The notes below the pieces were generated by a model. It made no database searches. It had not been told where the DNA came from and saw nothing but the letters and a program-made list of their open reading frames with translations. From an uncultured Porphyromonadaceae bacterium (GTDB lineage: Bacteria; Bacteroidota; Bacteroidia; Bacteroidales; Muribaculaceae), in assembly GCA_947643165.1 (NCBI GenBank), contig CANRVB010000001.1, positions 186,001 through 250,000 on the forward strand: 64,000 nucleotides of DNA. Direction: 5' to 3'. Within the stretch, counting starts at the first letter, position 1; the number at the start of each line of letters is the position of its first letter. The position numbers and the translations under genes are program-made. This document shows, one piece after another, positions 25,827 to 35,154 of this stretch.

Positions 25827-28800
25827 TTAGAAGGTTACGTTAAGACCGAACGAGAACACGCGCGACAGAGGATAAACCTTACCATAACCCCAGCCCTGAC
25901 TGTTGTAGGCGTCGATCAGCTCCGGATCACCGGTCTTGGTGAAGTTGGTCAGTGTTGCGAGGTTTTCACCCGAGAAGAACACACGCAGTTTCTCTACATA
26001 GAAGCGGCGGGTCAGCTCCATCGGCAGGGTGTAGCCTACTGTCACGTTCTTCAGGCGGCAGTATGCTGCGTTCTGCAGATACAGTGAGTTGGTATAGGTA
26101 TTGTTCGGACCGCCGAACATTACGCGCGGATAGTAGCCGTCTACGTTCGGACCTAATGGGTCGGTGGTGTCTTCCGGACGGAAGTAGTCAAGGTGCGGCT
26201 CAAGACCGATGGCCTGCCATTTGCCCGAGTTTGTTGCACCGAACATCATCACGCCGCTTGCCCAGTAGTCACGCTTCAGTGTGCCCTGAAGGAACACGCG
26301 TATGTCAAAGCCCTTCCACTGTGCGTCCAGGTTAACGCCGAAGTTGTAGCGGGCTGTCGAGTTACCTATCACCTTGTAGTCACCCGAGTTGCCGTTGGTG
26401 AAGTCACCCTGGGTTATCTCGCCGTCGCCGTCGATATCCTTATACATCACGTCACCAGCCTGCCAGCCTGTGCCGAGTATGCTCTGGCCCTGACGGGGAT
26501 TAGCGGGAGCGTGGCCGTTGGCTATTGTATAGGCTTCGTCCATAGCGTCGAGGTGTGCGTTCATCTCCTCATCGCTTCTTGCCAGGCCGATTGCCTCAAA
26601 GCCGTAGATATCGCCGAGCTTGCGGCCCTTGAAGTAGTTGCTCAGGTTTGAGGTCGGGTTGGGATAATCGTCGATCTCTGTGGTGTGGTCATACAGGTTG
26701 GCGGTGATACCATATGTCACCTCGCCTACTCTGTCGCGCCAGCTCACTGTCAGCTCCCAGCCGCGTGAGGTCATCGCCAGGTTGTTGATGTTCGGCGAGC
26801 TTGTGCCGAGCACATCAGGCAGAACCGGGCCGGGACCTACCATATCGATAGTCTTGCGGTTGTAGTAGTCCGCGGTCAGGGTCAGGCGGTTGTTCAGCAT
26901 ACCTAAGTCGAAACCTATATCCCATGTGCGGTTCTTTTCCCATGTCAGACTGGTGGCGATCAGGCCGGGCATCGATGCCGTTCCCTGTGTCACGCCGGTC
27001 AGCCAGCCGGTGTAGTTGTTCGAGTTGTAGCCGAGGGTTGCGTAGGTCGGATACCAGTTGTTGGTGTTCTGGTTACCCAACTTACCCCACGAGTAGCGGA
27101 ACTTCAAGGTGTTCACCTTGTCTATCATGTCGCTCCAGAATTCCTCCTGTGCAACATTCCAGCCCAGCGAGAACGACGGGCTCCATGTCCAGCGGCTGCC
27201 CTTGCGGAAACGCGACGATGCGTCGTAGCGAAGGTTACCCTCTATCAGGTAGCGGCCTGCGTAGTCATAGTTCAGACGGCCGAACACACCCGCTGTTGTC
27301 CAGGTGTCGGCACCGCCGCCTACTGTCGGGTTCTGCGATGTCGTGTTCAGGAACGGCAGATTGTTCACGATACCCTCACGCGCTGCGTTGAAGTAGTCCT
27401 GGTGGTACCATTCGCTCTGATAACCGGCCATTATCTTGAAGTTGTGAACCTCGTTGAACGTACGGCCGTAGTCTGCATAGATATTCGGGTTGAAGTAGTT
27501 CGAACGTATATTGTAGTTGTATACACGCGAACCTACACCGCCCATGGGCCAGTTGTCCGGGTTGTTCGCTATCGGGTTTCCGTCTACATCCCACATGTAT
27601 GTCTGCAGGAAATACTGCTTCGTGTCGTTGTGGTCGCTGCGGTAGTTGAACTCGGCGTTCACGCTCATGCCCTCTATCGGGGTCAGGCGGAATGTGAACT
27701 GGTGGTCCATTCTGTCTTTCCAGGTCTGGTAACGTCCGCCGTTCTCCAGAGCCTCGATATACGACTCGCGCACATAGTAGCCGTTCGGGTCCTTTGTCGG
27801 GATGATCGGCCAGTAACGGGCTATGTTGTGATACACCACGTTCGATGCATCCTCACCTACTATCGACGGTGCGTCATACTGGTCGCGTGTCCAGCGGCCT
27901 GAGTAGCCGAACTGCAGCCACTTGGTCAGCTTCACGTTGATCTTGGCGTTCACCGAGTAGCGGTTGGTGTGGTCATCGCCATAGCGCAGCACACCCTCCT
28001 GCGTCTGCAGGTTACCCGAGAAGTAGTAGTCAAATTTGTCTGTACCGCCTGTCAGGCTCACGTTGTGCTCCTGGCCGAACGATGTCTTGCCGAAGTGCTC
28101 CTGAAGCCAGTCTGTGTTGCCTATAGGCAGGATTGGATCATCGTCCCATACCTCCCAGCGGCCCTGACCGTTGGCAAACATCGTCTGCATTGTCGGATCG
28201 CTCTGCGCTGCCTTCAGCTGTGCGAGTTTCTCGTCTGTCCACCATGCTACCTGACCGGCGTTTATGCCTGCCTGGTTCATGTAGTTGGCCCATGTGTACG
28301 AATCCATCATCTTCGGCATGCGCATCACGTGGCGCCACCTGAAGTTGTCAGAATAGTTCACCTGCACCTTGCCCTCCTTACCACGCTTGGTCGTAACGAG
28401 GATCACACCGCCGGCTGCACGGCTACCGTAGATCGACGATGCTGCTGCGTCCTTCAATATCGAGATATTCTCTACGTCATTCGGGTTCAGTGTGTTCAGG
28501 TCACCCTCCATGCCGTCTATCAGCACCAGAGGCGTAACCGACGAGCCCGATCCGATTGTACCTGTACCGCGGATATTCATCGTGCGTGTACCGTTCAGCT
28601 GACCGCCGAGCGATGATCCCAGCACGTCAAGACCCGGAGCTAAGCCCTGCAGAGCGTCTACTACCGATGTCACAGGGCGGTTGTTGATCTCCTTCGCGCT
28701 TACTGTCGATACGGCACCGGTCAGGTTCACTTTCTTCTGTGTGCCGAAGCCCACTACTACTACCTCATCCAGAGCGTTCGCATTGGGCTGGAGCTCGATT

Positions 28801-29120
28801 GTTAATTCCTTGCCGTTCCATACTACGGTCATCGGATCATAACCGATGTACGAAACTGTCAGCTTGGCGCCTACTTCTACGTTTGCCAACGAGAACTGGC
28901 CGTCAAGATTTGTTGCTGTGGCGTTCGAGGTGCCTTCCACGCGGACCGTGGCGCCCATCAGGGGCTCACCCGTCTCATCCACAACCACGCCGGTACATTT
29001 GGCCGACTCTGCTGAAAACGCCGGCGATCTGTCCGGGTTTTCACTGCCTGTAGCATTGGCTACGCCCACCGAGAGCGTCGATGCCAATAGGACCAAGGCA
29101 CATGTACGATGATTGATCAT
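25827..29120 (-). CDS. SusC/RagA family TonB-linked outer-membrane receptor (second system)
   Basis: The 1,097-residue receptor has a signal peptide (ending GVANATG), then a carboxypeptidase-D-like domain (about 40-115, CTGVVVDETGEPLMGATVRV), the TonB-box segment DEVVVVGFGTQKKVNLTGAV, the plug with TMNIRGTGTIGSGSSVTPLV, and the SusC signature GSRAAGGVILVTTKRG. The barrel ends in VFSFGLNVTF. It lacks an STN domain, so an anti-sigma link is not expected. With its SusD partner it forms a two-gene operon behind a TATCTTTG promoter and ahead of a strong terminator. No enzyme or regulator accompanies it, so its cargo cannot be named. Confidence 0.96.
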   Translation of the reverse strand: MINHRTCALVLLASTLSVGVANATGSENPDRSPAFSAESAKCTGVVVDETGEPLMGATVRVEGTSNATATNLDGQFSLANVEVGAKLTVSYIGYDPMTVVWNGKELTIELQPNANALDEVVVVGFGTQKKVNLTGAVSTVSAKEINNRPVTSVVDALQGLAPGLDVLGSSLGGQLNGTRTMNIRGTGTIGSGSSVTPLVLIDGMEGDLNTLNPNDVENISILKDAAASSIYGSRAAGGVILVTTKRGKEGKVQVNYSDNFRWRHVMRMPKMMDSYTWANYMNQAGINAGQVAWWTDEKLAQLKAAQSDPTMQTMFANGQGRWEVWDDDPILPIGNTDWLQEHFGKTSFGQEHNVSLTGGTDKFDYYFSGNLQTQEGVLRYGDDHTNRYSVNAKINVKLTKWLQFGYSGRWTRDQYDAPSIVGEDASNVVYHNIARYWPIIPTKDPNGYYVRESYIEALENGGRYQTWKDRMDHQFTFRLTPIEGMSVNAEFNYRSDHNDTKQYFLQTYMWDVDGNPIANNPDNWPMGGVGSRVYNYNIRSNYFNPNIYADYGRTFNEVHNFKIMAGYQSEWYHQDYFNAAREGIVNNLPFLNTTSQNPTVGGGADTWTTAGVFGRLNYDYAGRYLIEGNLRYDASSRFRKGSRWTWSPSFSLGWNVAQEEFWSDMIDKVNTLKFRYSWGKLGNQNTNNWYPTYATLGYNSNNYTGWLTGVTQGTASMPGLIATSLTWEKNRTWDIGFDLGMLNNRLTLTADYYNRKTIDMVGPGPVLPDVLGTSSPNINNLAMTSRGWELTVSWRDRVGEVTYGITANLYDHTTEIDDYPNPTSNLSNYFKGRKLGDIYGFEAIGLARSDEEMNAHLDAMDEAYTIANGHAPANPRQGQSILGTGWQAGDVMYKDIDGDGEITQGDFTNGNSGDYKVIGNSTARYNFGVNLDAQWKGFDIRVFLQGTLKRDYWASGVMMFGATNSGKWQAIGLEPHLDYFRPEDTTDPLGPNVDGYYPRVMFGGPNNTYTNSLYLQNAAYCRLKNVTVGYTLPMELTRRFYVEKLRVFFSGENLATLTNFTKTGDPELIDAYNSQGWGYGKVYPLSRVFSFGLNVTF

Positions 29121-29185
29121 AATGAATTGGTCAGGTTTATGAAAATTTAAGGTAATTACTACGAATTTTTCTTAAGTATTGTGGA

Positions 29186-29193
29186 CAAAGATA
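29186..29193 (-). promoter_or_regulatory. -7 element (TATCTTTG) for the second SusC/SusD operon
   Basis: An exact TAnnTTTG match on the minus strand, 66 nt upstream of the start. Two TAATATTA palindromes lie further upstream at 29274-29281 and 29361-29368. Confidence 0.6.
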
Positions 29194-29394
29194 CCCTAAT
29201 AAACCGAACCGCTAAACACAAAAAAAACAAACTTCTGTTAATTTTAGTTACACCGCCCTGACCCGACATCACCTAATATTAAGTCAGATACGCCTTTACA
29301 CACTCTTCATCCCAGCATTTTTCCCTACCGAAACCTGTAAACAAATGTAAAACGACCCGTTAATATTAACATTCTTCCGTTAAATCCCCTCCAT

Positions 29395-29434
29395 ATTAAA
29401 AAATAGTCGGCCCGAACCGGTCGGGCCGACTATT
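29395..29434 (-). terminator. Terminator of the TonB receptor/OB-fold lipoprotein operon
   Basis: A perfect 14-bp stem (29402-29415 with 29421-29434), loop ACCGG, and a T-rich tract on the minus strand. The remaining roughly 200 bases up to 29193 hold only AT-rich sequence with the two palindromes. Confidence 0.9.
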
Positions 29435-29456
29435 ATCAGTCATTATTGCTTGCGGC

Positions 29457-31469
29457 TTACCAATCGCACTCTATAAACTCGAATGTAGCCTTGCTTACTA
29501 CCTTATACTTCGCGGTATATGCGGTCGTTGTGCCGTTATACACCGAGAAATTCACCGTGTAGATCACATCCACACCCGGTATCGTGTTGGCATCCGGATT
29601 CAGTATACCCAACGCTGCGGGCAGAACTTCCTTGAGGAAGCGGCCCTTCATGGCCTCTACTACCTCATCATCGGTCATACCCTCATAGCCGGCGGCATAC
29701 TGTGCGCGGGCGCTCGATGCACGCACGTCCACATTGCCCTGATATGCCGATGTACCCGAATAATACTCGTTGTTGCCGTAGCTTGTAACGTAGGTCGCTC
29801 CGGTAGGCTTGTCGATATTGGCTGCTACCCAGTCTACGCATGTCTGATAGTACAGAGTCGATATCTCTATACCCTTGCCTGCGGGAAGTGTGATGGTCAC
29901 ATTCGGATCATATATCCACTTGCCTCCCGTCATTACAAACTGCGCGGTCTCCTCTACGATACCGTTGTCTGCAACCCACTCGCTGCCGTTATAGGTATAC
30001 AGATCGCAGCGGCGGCTCGATGTCGACGATGCGTAGTAGGTGTATACCACCATCTTCTGGTCATCAGCCATGGCATACGGGAACTTCTGGCTCAGATACT
30101 TCGGCAGAAGTATTTCCGGATCCTCGTTCGTCAGGTTGTCATAGCGCTGGCCCATCGCCTGATAGTCATCATGTGTCAGTACGCTGTACTGCGTGTCTGC
30201 CGACCAGCGGCCTCCGCTGTAGCGGTACATCACGCTCTCCTGTGTCGATGCGATGCTCACCGAACGGCTCATCACATTCGCTGTGGCCATTGTGCTGCCT
30301 ACCTTCACTACCACGAAGTTGCAGTAGCGCTTGCCGGCGATGGCTATGAAATAACCCTCTACCGATACCTCGGCGCCATCTGTCAGAGCTGCCTTCTGCT
30401 CATCCGTCGCATAGTAGATACTGCCTTGTGCGGTCTCAGCTCCGGCCACCTTTATGTTGATGTTGCTTCCGCTCACCGATACGGTGCCGCTCATTGTGCC
30501 ATACATGCCTAAGGCATCGTCAGCGCGGGTGATGGCCTCGTCAAGCACAGCTCCCGTAAAGTCGATGGCCGTCGGATAGGTATATTCCCCGTGGCCGGTC
30601 TTCTCCATCTCGGCGCTCGAACCTGCTATCTGCAGACCCTTGTTATACGAGCTTACATCGCCCGTCAGTGTCAGCTGGTCGCCTATCGCGTATGTGGCAG
30701 GGTCATAGCTGCTGCCCATATACACAAAGATAGCTCCGCCCTTGTCCGCTAACATGAATCCTGCGTTGCAGGCAGCGGTTACATATCCGTTCACTGTCAC
30801 CTGGTCACCCTTTGCTGCAGTGCCGAGCACATCGCTCATCTCGAAGCCGGGTTCATCAGGATTTTCAGGAGCGTTGAACACCGGATCTGTCGCCGATACC
30901 TGATATGTCGCTACAACCATCGCTCCCTCCTCTGCGTCGGGATATGCCGATGCTAATATCGACGGGATCGAGCGCGATGCCGGATGGCTCGGAGCGAAAG
31001 CGTTCACATAGTCATTGTCGCTACCCCATACTGCCTTATACTCCTCCTCGGTCACTACATAGCTGCCCGAGGCTGCGCCCTCGCCTACTGCTGCCGGAAG
31101 TCCCACGGCTGTCTTATAGGTCATCTTGATCGCCGAGCCGTTGCTCAGGGTGAAATATGGGAACGACGGATCGCTCAGCAATGCCGGGATATACTCACGC
31201 GCGGAGATCTGCTCGGTGAAATAGCCCTGCGTGCCCACAGCCTTCAGGGCGTTGGCAAGCTCCGTGCCGGCAAGCGCCTTGTTAGTGCTGTTGGCTGCCA
31301 GTGTGGCATAATCTGTCAAGGTCATCGTATAGTCGATGGTCTTGACCTCGGTCACTTCGGGTGTCTCGAATCCCTCAAGCTCATGATCGTTCCAGTAATT
31401 CTCGTCACACGAGCTAAGCGAGCCTATCAGCGACAGAGCGCCTATGCATATTATTGATTCTTTTTTCAT
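29457..31469 (-). CDS. Large lipoprotein with an OB-fold-like domain, partner of a TonB receptor
   Basis: The 670-residue lipoprotein has a lipobox ending GSLSSC followed by DENYWND. A region at about 230-400 reads as two OB-fold-like units: KGDQVTVNGYVTAACNAGFM with IGDQLTLTGDVSSYNKGLQI, and MYGTMSGTVSVSGSNINIKV with DGAEVSVEGYFIAIAGKRY. This recalls the DUF5689/OB-fold lipoproteins found beside SusD-less TonB receptors in Bacteroidetes (from memory). The remainder has repeated YRYSGGRW / YTYNGSEW motifs near 425 and 510. It lies 13 nt after the receptor gene and probably replaces SusD as the surface ligand-binding component. Nucleic acid or polyanion binding is only a hypothesis; no nuclease gene is adjacent. 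Confidence 0.7.
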   Translation of the reverse strand: MKKESIICIGALSLIGSLSSCDENYWNDHELEGFETPEVTEVKTIDYTMTLTDYATLAANSTNKALAGTELANALKAVGTQGYFTEQISAREYIPALLSDPSFPYFTLSNGSAIKMTYKTAVGLPAAVGEGAASGSYVVTEEEYKAVWGSDNDYVNAFAPSHPASRSIPSILASAYPDAEEGAMVVATYQVSATDPVFNAPENPDEPGFEMSDVLGTAAKGDQVTVNGYVTAACNAGFMLADKGGAIFVYMGSSYDPATYAIGDQLTLTGDVSSYNKGLQIAGSSAEMEKTGHGEYTYPTAIDFTGAVLDEAITRADDALGMYGTMSGTVSVSGSNINIKVAGAETAQGSIYYATDEQKAALTDGAEVSVEGYFIAIAGKRYCNFVVVKVGSTMATANVMSRSVSIASTQESVMYRYSGGRWSADTQYSVLTHDDYQAMGQRYDNLTNEDPEILLPKYLSQKFPYAMADDQKMVVYTYYASSTSSRRCDLYTYNGSEWVADNGIVEETAQFVMTGGKWIYDPNVTITLPAGKGIEISTLYYQTCVDWVAANIDKPTGATYVTSYGNNEYYSGTSAYQGNVDVRASSARAQYAAGYEGMTDDEVVEAMKGRFLKEVLPAALGILNPDANTIPGVDVIYTVNFSVYNGTTTAYTAKYKVVSKATFEFIECDW

Positions 31470-31482
31470 ATATCTTTGTCGC

Positions 31483-34206
31483 TTAGAAGTTCACACGCAT
31501 TCTCACACTGAATGTACGGCCGAAGCTGTAGAATGCCTGATAGGCGTTCTCCCATGTGCCCACTGCCGATACAGGGCAATATGCCTGTGTGATGTAGTTG
31601 TAGTTAAACACATTGTTCACGTTGCCGTAAACGGTTGCCGAGATGCCGCCCAGATCAAACTTGTAGCTTGCGCTCAGATCCAGCTGCTGGCCCCAGGGTA
31701 TGCGCCACGGTTCGCCTGCTACTATCACGCCGCCGTTCTGAAGGGTCGATGCTGTGATGTTCAGGTCGCTGTAGTTGCGGGATGCCATTGTCCAGTCTGC
31801 TCCTACGCGCATTCCCTTGATCGGCTTGAACACAAGGCCTACTGCGCCGGTGGTCTGCGCCGAGCCGCCTACCTTCACACCCTTCTGCTCCAGTGTCGCC
31901 TTCAGGTGGTCGGGAGCCATGATGCCGCTGGCTATGGTGCCGTTCACGCTTGCCAGAGGATCACCGTCCTGGTTGTAGAAATAACCGGTGGCGTCGCTGT
32001 CCCACTGCCAGTCGCCCAGCGAGATCATACCGTTCACCTCAAACCACTGCACGGGTATATAGGTGAAGTTCATCTCTACACCCATGTGGCGCGAATCCAC
32101 GCCCTCCATGTTCATGGTGTAGCGGTCGCCTGCGTGTTCGCCGGTCTCTATGTAGCCGCCCTTGGCCATCGTACGGTCCATCCACTTGGTGTAGTAGCCG
32201 TTCAGTGTCAGTGCGAATACTCTCGACTTGAAGCCGTAGCCTGCCTCGAAGCTGACTACCTTCTCGTTCACCGCGTTCGGGTTGGTGATGTTCGAGTTCT
32301 GCGAGTTCAGGAACACGCCGCCCGAGAAGAACGGTGCGCGGCTTATGTAGCCCGCGTTCACAAACACATTGTTATGACGGTCTATGTTATAGTTCACACC
32401 GCCCTTTATTGTGCCGCCGATGAAGTTCATTGTCTCCGAACGCTCGTTCTCCTTGTCATAGTAGAAGAAGTCCTTGCGCCAGTATGTGTTGTTGTTCAGT
32501 GCGCCGCTCAGCACTAAGTTGAGCTTCTTGTCAAGCATCGAGTACTCGGCCTGTCCGTAGATACCTTCCTGACATGTGAAGCCGTCATAGTTACGTGCCA
32601 CGACGTCACCGACTGTCAGCTTCTGGTAGATGTAGGCCTGGTTGCCGGCAAGCGAGCTGTTGTAGCTCTTTATCTGCTTACGGTTTGAATCGTCAAGATA
32701 ATACTCGCCGCCCATCAGGTTGTCGATGGTGTTCTTGTGGTGGCCCACATAGTAGCGCAGGTCAAGACCGGCGGTTATGTTCAGCAGATTGCCGTTCCGC
32801 TGCTTTATCTGCTTCTTGTATGAGCTCACAAGACCATACCACTCGTGGTTGTTGTTGTTGCGGCTCAGTATCATGTTCGAACCCGTGGTCGACTCTGCGT
32901 TCATGTCCTGGATCTTGCCGTAGGCGAAAGTGCCGTCCGGGTTGCGGAACTTCATGTTCAGCACACCGTTGTTGGCGCCATACCAGTCGCTCGAGCTGTA
33001 GCCGTTGCGCGCATAGCCGCCCAGGCCGTAACCCGATGCCATCGATGCATAGATCGCGCTCGACAGCGACGAGGTCTCGTCTATCTGCCATATATGGTTC
33101 AGCGACATCTGCGGCTTGTGATACACGTTCTTGTAACGCGACATCTGACGGCCCTCGTTGTCAAAACCGTAGCTCGGATTGTAGCGGTACATGCTTTCGC
33201 CGTTCATGTAGTCCTTCACCTGCTGCCAGCCCTCTATCGACAGTCCGTCGTAGTTCGAGCGCTGGTAGTGCTCCTGAGGCGAGCCGAACACTGTGAATGC
33301 CAGTTGGTGGTCCGGGTTCAGACGCTTCGACACGTTCAGGAAGTAGTTGTAGCTGTTGTAATCGGTGCCCTGGATATAGCCGTCGCCCCACTTGCGCGAA
33401 CCTAAGAAGGTGATGGCCCAGCCATTCTTCATCAGACCGGTCGATACCTTCAGGCCATACACGTTCATATTGTCGTTACCCATGCCATACCATACGCTGC
33501 CGCCCTTCTCTACGTCCGTAGTGCGGGTGGTGATGCTGATGGTACCGCCGATCGACGGGGTCGACACGATCGTCGCGCCGAGGCCGCGCTGGGTCTGTAT
33601 GCTCGAGGCTACATCGCTCAGGCCGGTCCAGTTGCTCTGGTAAACGCCGCCCCACTCCATATCGTTGATAGGTATACCGTTCACCATCATGGCCACGTTG
33701 GCGCTCTTGAAGCCGCGCATACGGGTCTCAGCATCGCCGAAGCCGCCACCCTGACGGATCGTGTACACACCCGGGGTGGTCTTCAGCAGCTCGAAAAGCT
33801 CCTGGTTGCCGAGCTTGAACTCTATCTGGCTCGCGTCGATGGTCGACATGGCCACAGGCGTCTCGCGGGTCTTGCCCACCGACTGTGTGATCAGTACGTC
33901 GCCAAGCATCACGCTCTCTGTGGTCAGAACTATCGTTCCAACATTGGCCTTCACAGGTACTTCCGCCGGCTTGTAGCCGATAAATGTGATGCGGAGCTGC
34001 TTCGCACTCGACGGTACCGAAAGCGTGAACTGTCCGTCAAGATCTGTCGACGTCGCAACCGACGTTCCGACAGCTGTCACTGTGGCGCCGACTACAGGCT
34101 CGTCCAGATCATCGACAACCAGTCCCTTGACTGTGATGTCAGGTGCCGAGAACGCACACAGACACACGAGCCACAAAGCGCTGGTTAACAGAATAAGTCT
34201 CTTCAT
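31483..34206 (-). CDS. TonB-dependent outer-membrane receptor (SusD-less type)
   Basis: The 907-residue receptor has a signal peptide ending CAFSAP. A carboxypeptidase-D-like domain follows (about 24-100, VKGLVVDDLDEPVVGATVTA), then a TonB-box-like GDVLITQSVGKTRETPVAMS, a plug with TRMRGFKSANVAMMVNGIPI, and a barrel ending RTFSVRMRVNF. It lacks the SusC signature and is about 100-200 residues shorter than the SusC proteins here, placing it with the SusD-independent receptors. It heads a two-gene operon with the OB-fold-like lipoprotein. Its promoter has a 19-nt upstream motif found at only one other place I could see in the window (54928). The substrate is unknown. Confidence 0.92.
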   Translation of the reverse strand: MKRLILLTSALWLVCLCAFSAPDITVKGLVVDDLDEPVVGATVTAVGTSVATSTDLDGQFTLSVPSSAKQLRITFIGYKPAEVPVKANVGTIVLTTESVMLGDVLITQSVGKTRETPVAMSTIDASQIEFKLGNQELFELLKTTPGVYTIRQGGGFGDAETRMRGFKSANVAMMVNGIPINDMEWGGVYQSNWTGLSDVASSIQTQRGLGATIVSTPSIGGTISITTRTTDVEKGGSVWYGMGNDNMNVYGLKVSTGLMKNGWAITFLGSRKWGDGYIQGTDYNSYNYFLNVSKRLNPDHQLAFTVFGSPQEHYQRSNYDGLSIEGWQQVKDYMNGESMYRYNPSYGFDNEGRQMSRYKNVYHKPQMSLNHIWQIDETSSLSSAIYASMASGYGLGGYARNGYSSSDWYGANNGVLNMKFRNPDGTFAYGKIQDMNAESTTGSNMILSRNNNNHEWYGLVSSYKKQIKQRNGNLLNITAGLDLRYYVGHHKNTIDNLMGGEYYLDDSNRKQIKSYNSSLAGNQAYIYQKLTVGDVVARNYDGFTCQEGIYGQAEYSMLDKKLNLVLSGALNNNTYWRKDFFYYDKENERSETMNFIGGTIKGGVNYNIDRHNNVFVNAGYISRAPFFSGGVFLNSQNSNITNPNAVNEKVVSFEAGYGFKSRVFALTLNGYYTKWMDRTMAKGGYIETGEHAGDRYTMNMEGVDSRHMGVEMNFTYIPVQWFEVNGMISLGDWQWDSDATGYFYNQDGDPLASVNGTIASGIMAPDHLKATLEQKGVKVGGSAQTTGAVGLVFKPIKGMRVGADWTMASRNYSDLNITASTLQNGGVIVAGEPWRIPWGQQLDLSASYKFDLGGISATVYGNVNNVFNYNYITQAYCPVSAVGTWENAYQAFYSFGRTFSVRMRVNF

Positions 34207-34255
34207 GAATCTTTAGTTGAATGTGATATAATAATTGGTTTAAACTTTCTGAATG

Positions 34256-34301
34256 CAAAGATAACACTTTTTCACGTTTTAATTTGCGAAATATCCCCTT
34301 T
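34256..34301 (-). promoter_or_regulatory. Promoter with upstream 19-nt motif, TonB receptor operon
   Basis: On the minus strand AAAGGGGATATTTCGCAAA (34283-34301) is followed after 19 nt by TATCTTTG (34256-34263), an exact -7 match. The same 19-mer stands 20 nt upstream of another -7 element at 54967. Confidence 0.65.
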
Positions 34302-34320
34302 ACCCCTTTCTTTAACATTT

Positions 34321-34351
34321 ATATATAAATCAGGCCGGCCATATCGGCCGG
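34321..34351 (-). terminator. Terminator after the DJ-1 family gene
   Basis: Stem GGCCGGCC (34331-34338) with GGCCGGCC (34344-34351) around a 5-nt loop, followed on the minus strand by TGATTTATAT. The T tract is interrupted. Confidence 0.55.
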
Positions 34352-34374
34352 CCCGTTCATCCGTTTTTCCTGGT

Positions 34375-34932
34375 TCAGCTGTGCCACAGCATTTCCGAAG
34401 CGATCCGCTCGCTCGTCTCGCTTCCAAGTGTCGACTTGACTATCGCGAGTGCGAACGCCATCGCCGCGCCCGGACCGCGCCCGGTCACGACTCCACCGCT
34501 CTCGCAGACCGCTTCGTCGCGCCACTTCCCGGCCGGTGCGCCACCCTCGAATCCGGGGTAGCCCGTCACCTCCCGGCCGTCAAGCAACCCTAACGGACCT
34601 AAAACTACCCCCGGAGAGGCGCAGATTGCGGCGATTTTGCCGCCCGCATCTTGCTGTGCCTTAAGCAGTTCGGTTAGCTTGGAGCACCCCGCTAAATTGG
34701 TCGCTCCCGGCATACCTCCGGGCAGAACCAGCCACTCGGCATCCTCGATCTCGACGCTATCTATCTGGACATCAGCGTCAATACACACTCCATGTGCGCC
34801 TTTTACAGCCTTCCGGCCCTCCATTATCGATACCGTCAATACCTCCATTCCGGCCCTCCGCATCACGTCTACCGGTGTCAGTGCCTCGATCTCCTCAAAA
34901 CCGTCGGCCAGAAATACATACGACTTTTTCAT
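34375..34932 (-). CDS. DJ-1/PfpI family protein
   Basis: The 185-residue protein belongs to the DJ-1/YajL branch: the opening VFLADGFEEIEALTPVDVMR carries the conserved glutamate, and the nucleophile elbow AAICASPGVVLG places the reactive cysteine at 104. DJ-1 proteins are linked to oxidative and carbonyl stress (glyoxalase or deglycase-like activities are debated). It is cytoplasmic and monocistronic, and is divergent from gltX across a 220-bp gap in which only the gltX promoter is clear. The C-terminal region (ATGRGPGAAMAFALAIV-like) also matches the family. Confidence 0.93.
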   Translation of the reverse strand: MKKSYVFLADGFEEIEALTPVDVMRRAGMEVLTVSIMEGRKAVKGAHGVCIDADVQIDSVEIEDAEWLVLPGGMPGATNLAGCSKLTELLKAQQDAGGKIAAICASPGVVLGPLGLLDGREVTGYPGFEGGAPAGKWRDEAVCESGGVVTGRGPGAAMAFALAIVKSTLGSETSERIASEMLWHS

Positions 34933-35098
34933 CTTCTTTCCTTTTAGTTTTATACATTGCCGTCTCGCTGTGAATCACGGCTTTACGTTCAACAAACAAA
35001 TATGGCAATAAATTTTCCAACCACCAAAATTAACAATGTTAATTAACAGTTACCACCGCTTTCTCATCCCGTTTCTCCCGTTTTTTCCGCTTTTTTTG

Positions 35099-35106
35099 TA
35101 ATTTTG
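35099..35106 (+). promoter_or_regulatory. -7 element (TAATTTTG) for gltX
   Basis: An exact TAnnTTTG match 48 nt upstream of the ATG at 35155. It overlaps the alternative TTG start at 35104, arguing against that start. Confidence 0.65.
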
Positions 35107-35154
35107 TCCCCCAAACCATTTTATCATTCACAATCCCCCAAAAAAGTATACACT

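Noticed and set aside
31444-32517. 357-codon open frame opposite the third receptor
   Set aside because: Shadow of the barrel-coding sequence; low-complexity His/Val/Cys composition.
35104-35154. Upstream TTG start for gltX
   Set aside because: It lies inside the TAATTTTG promoter element and the added residues do not look like the enzyme's N-terminus.
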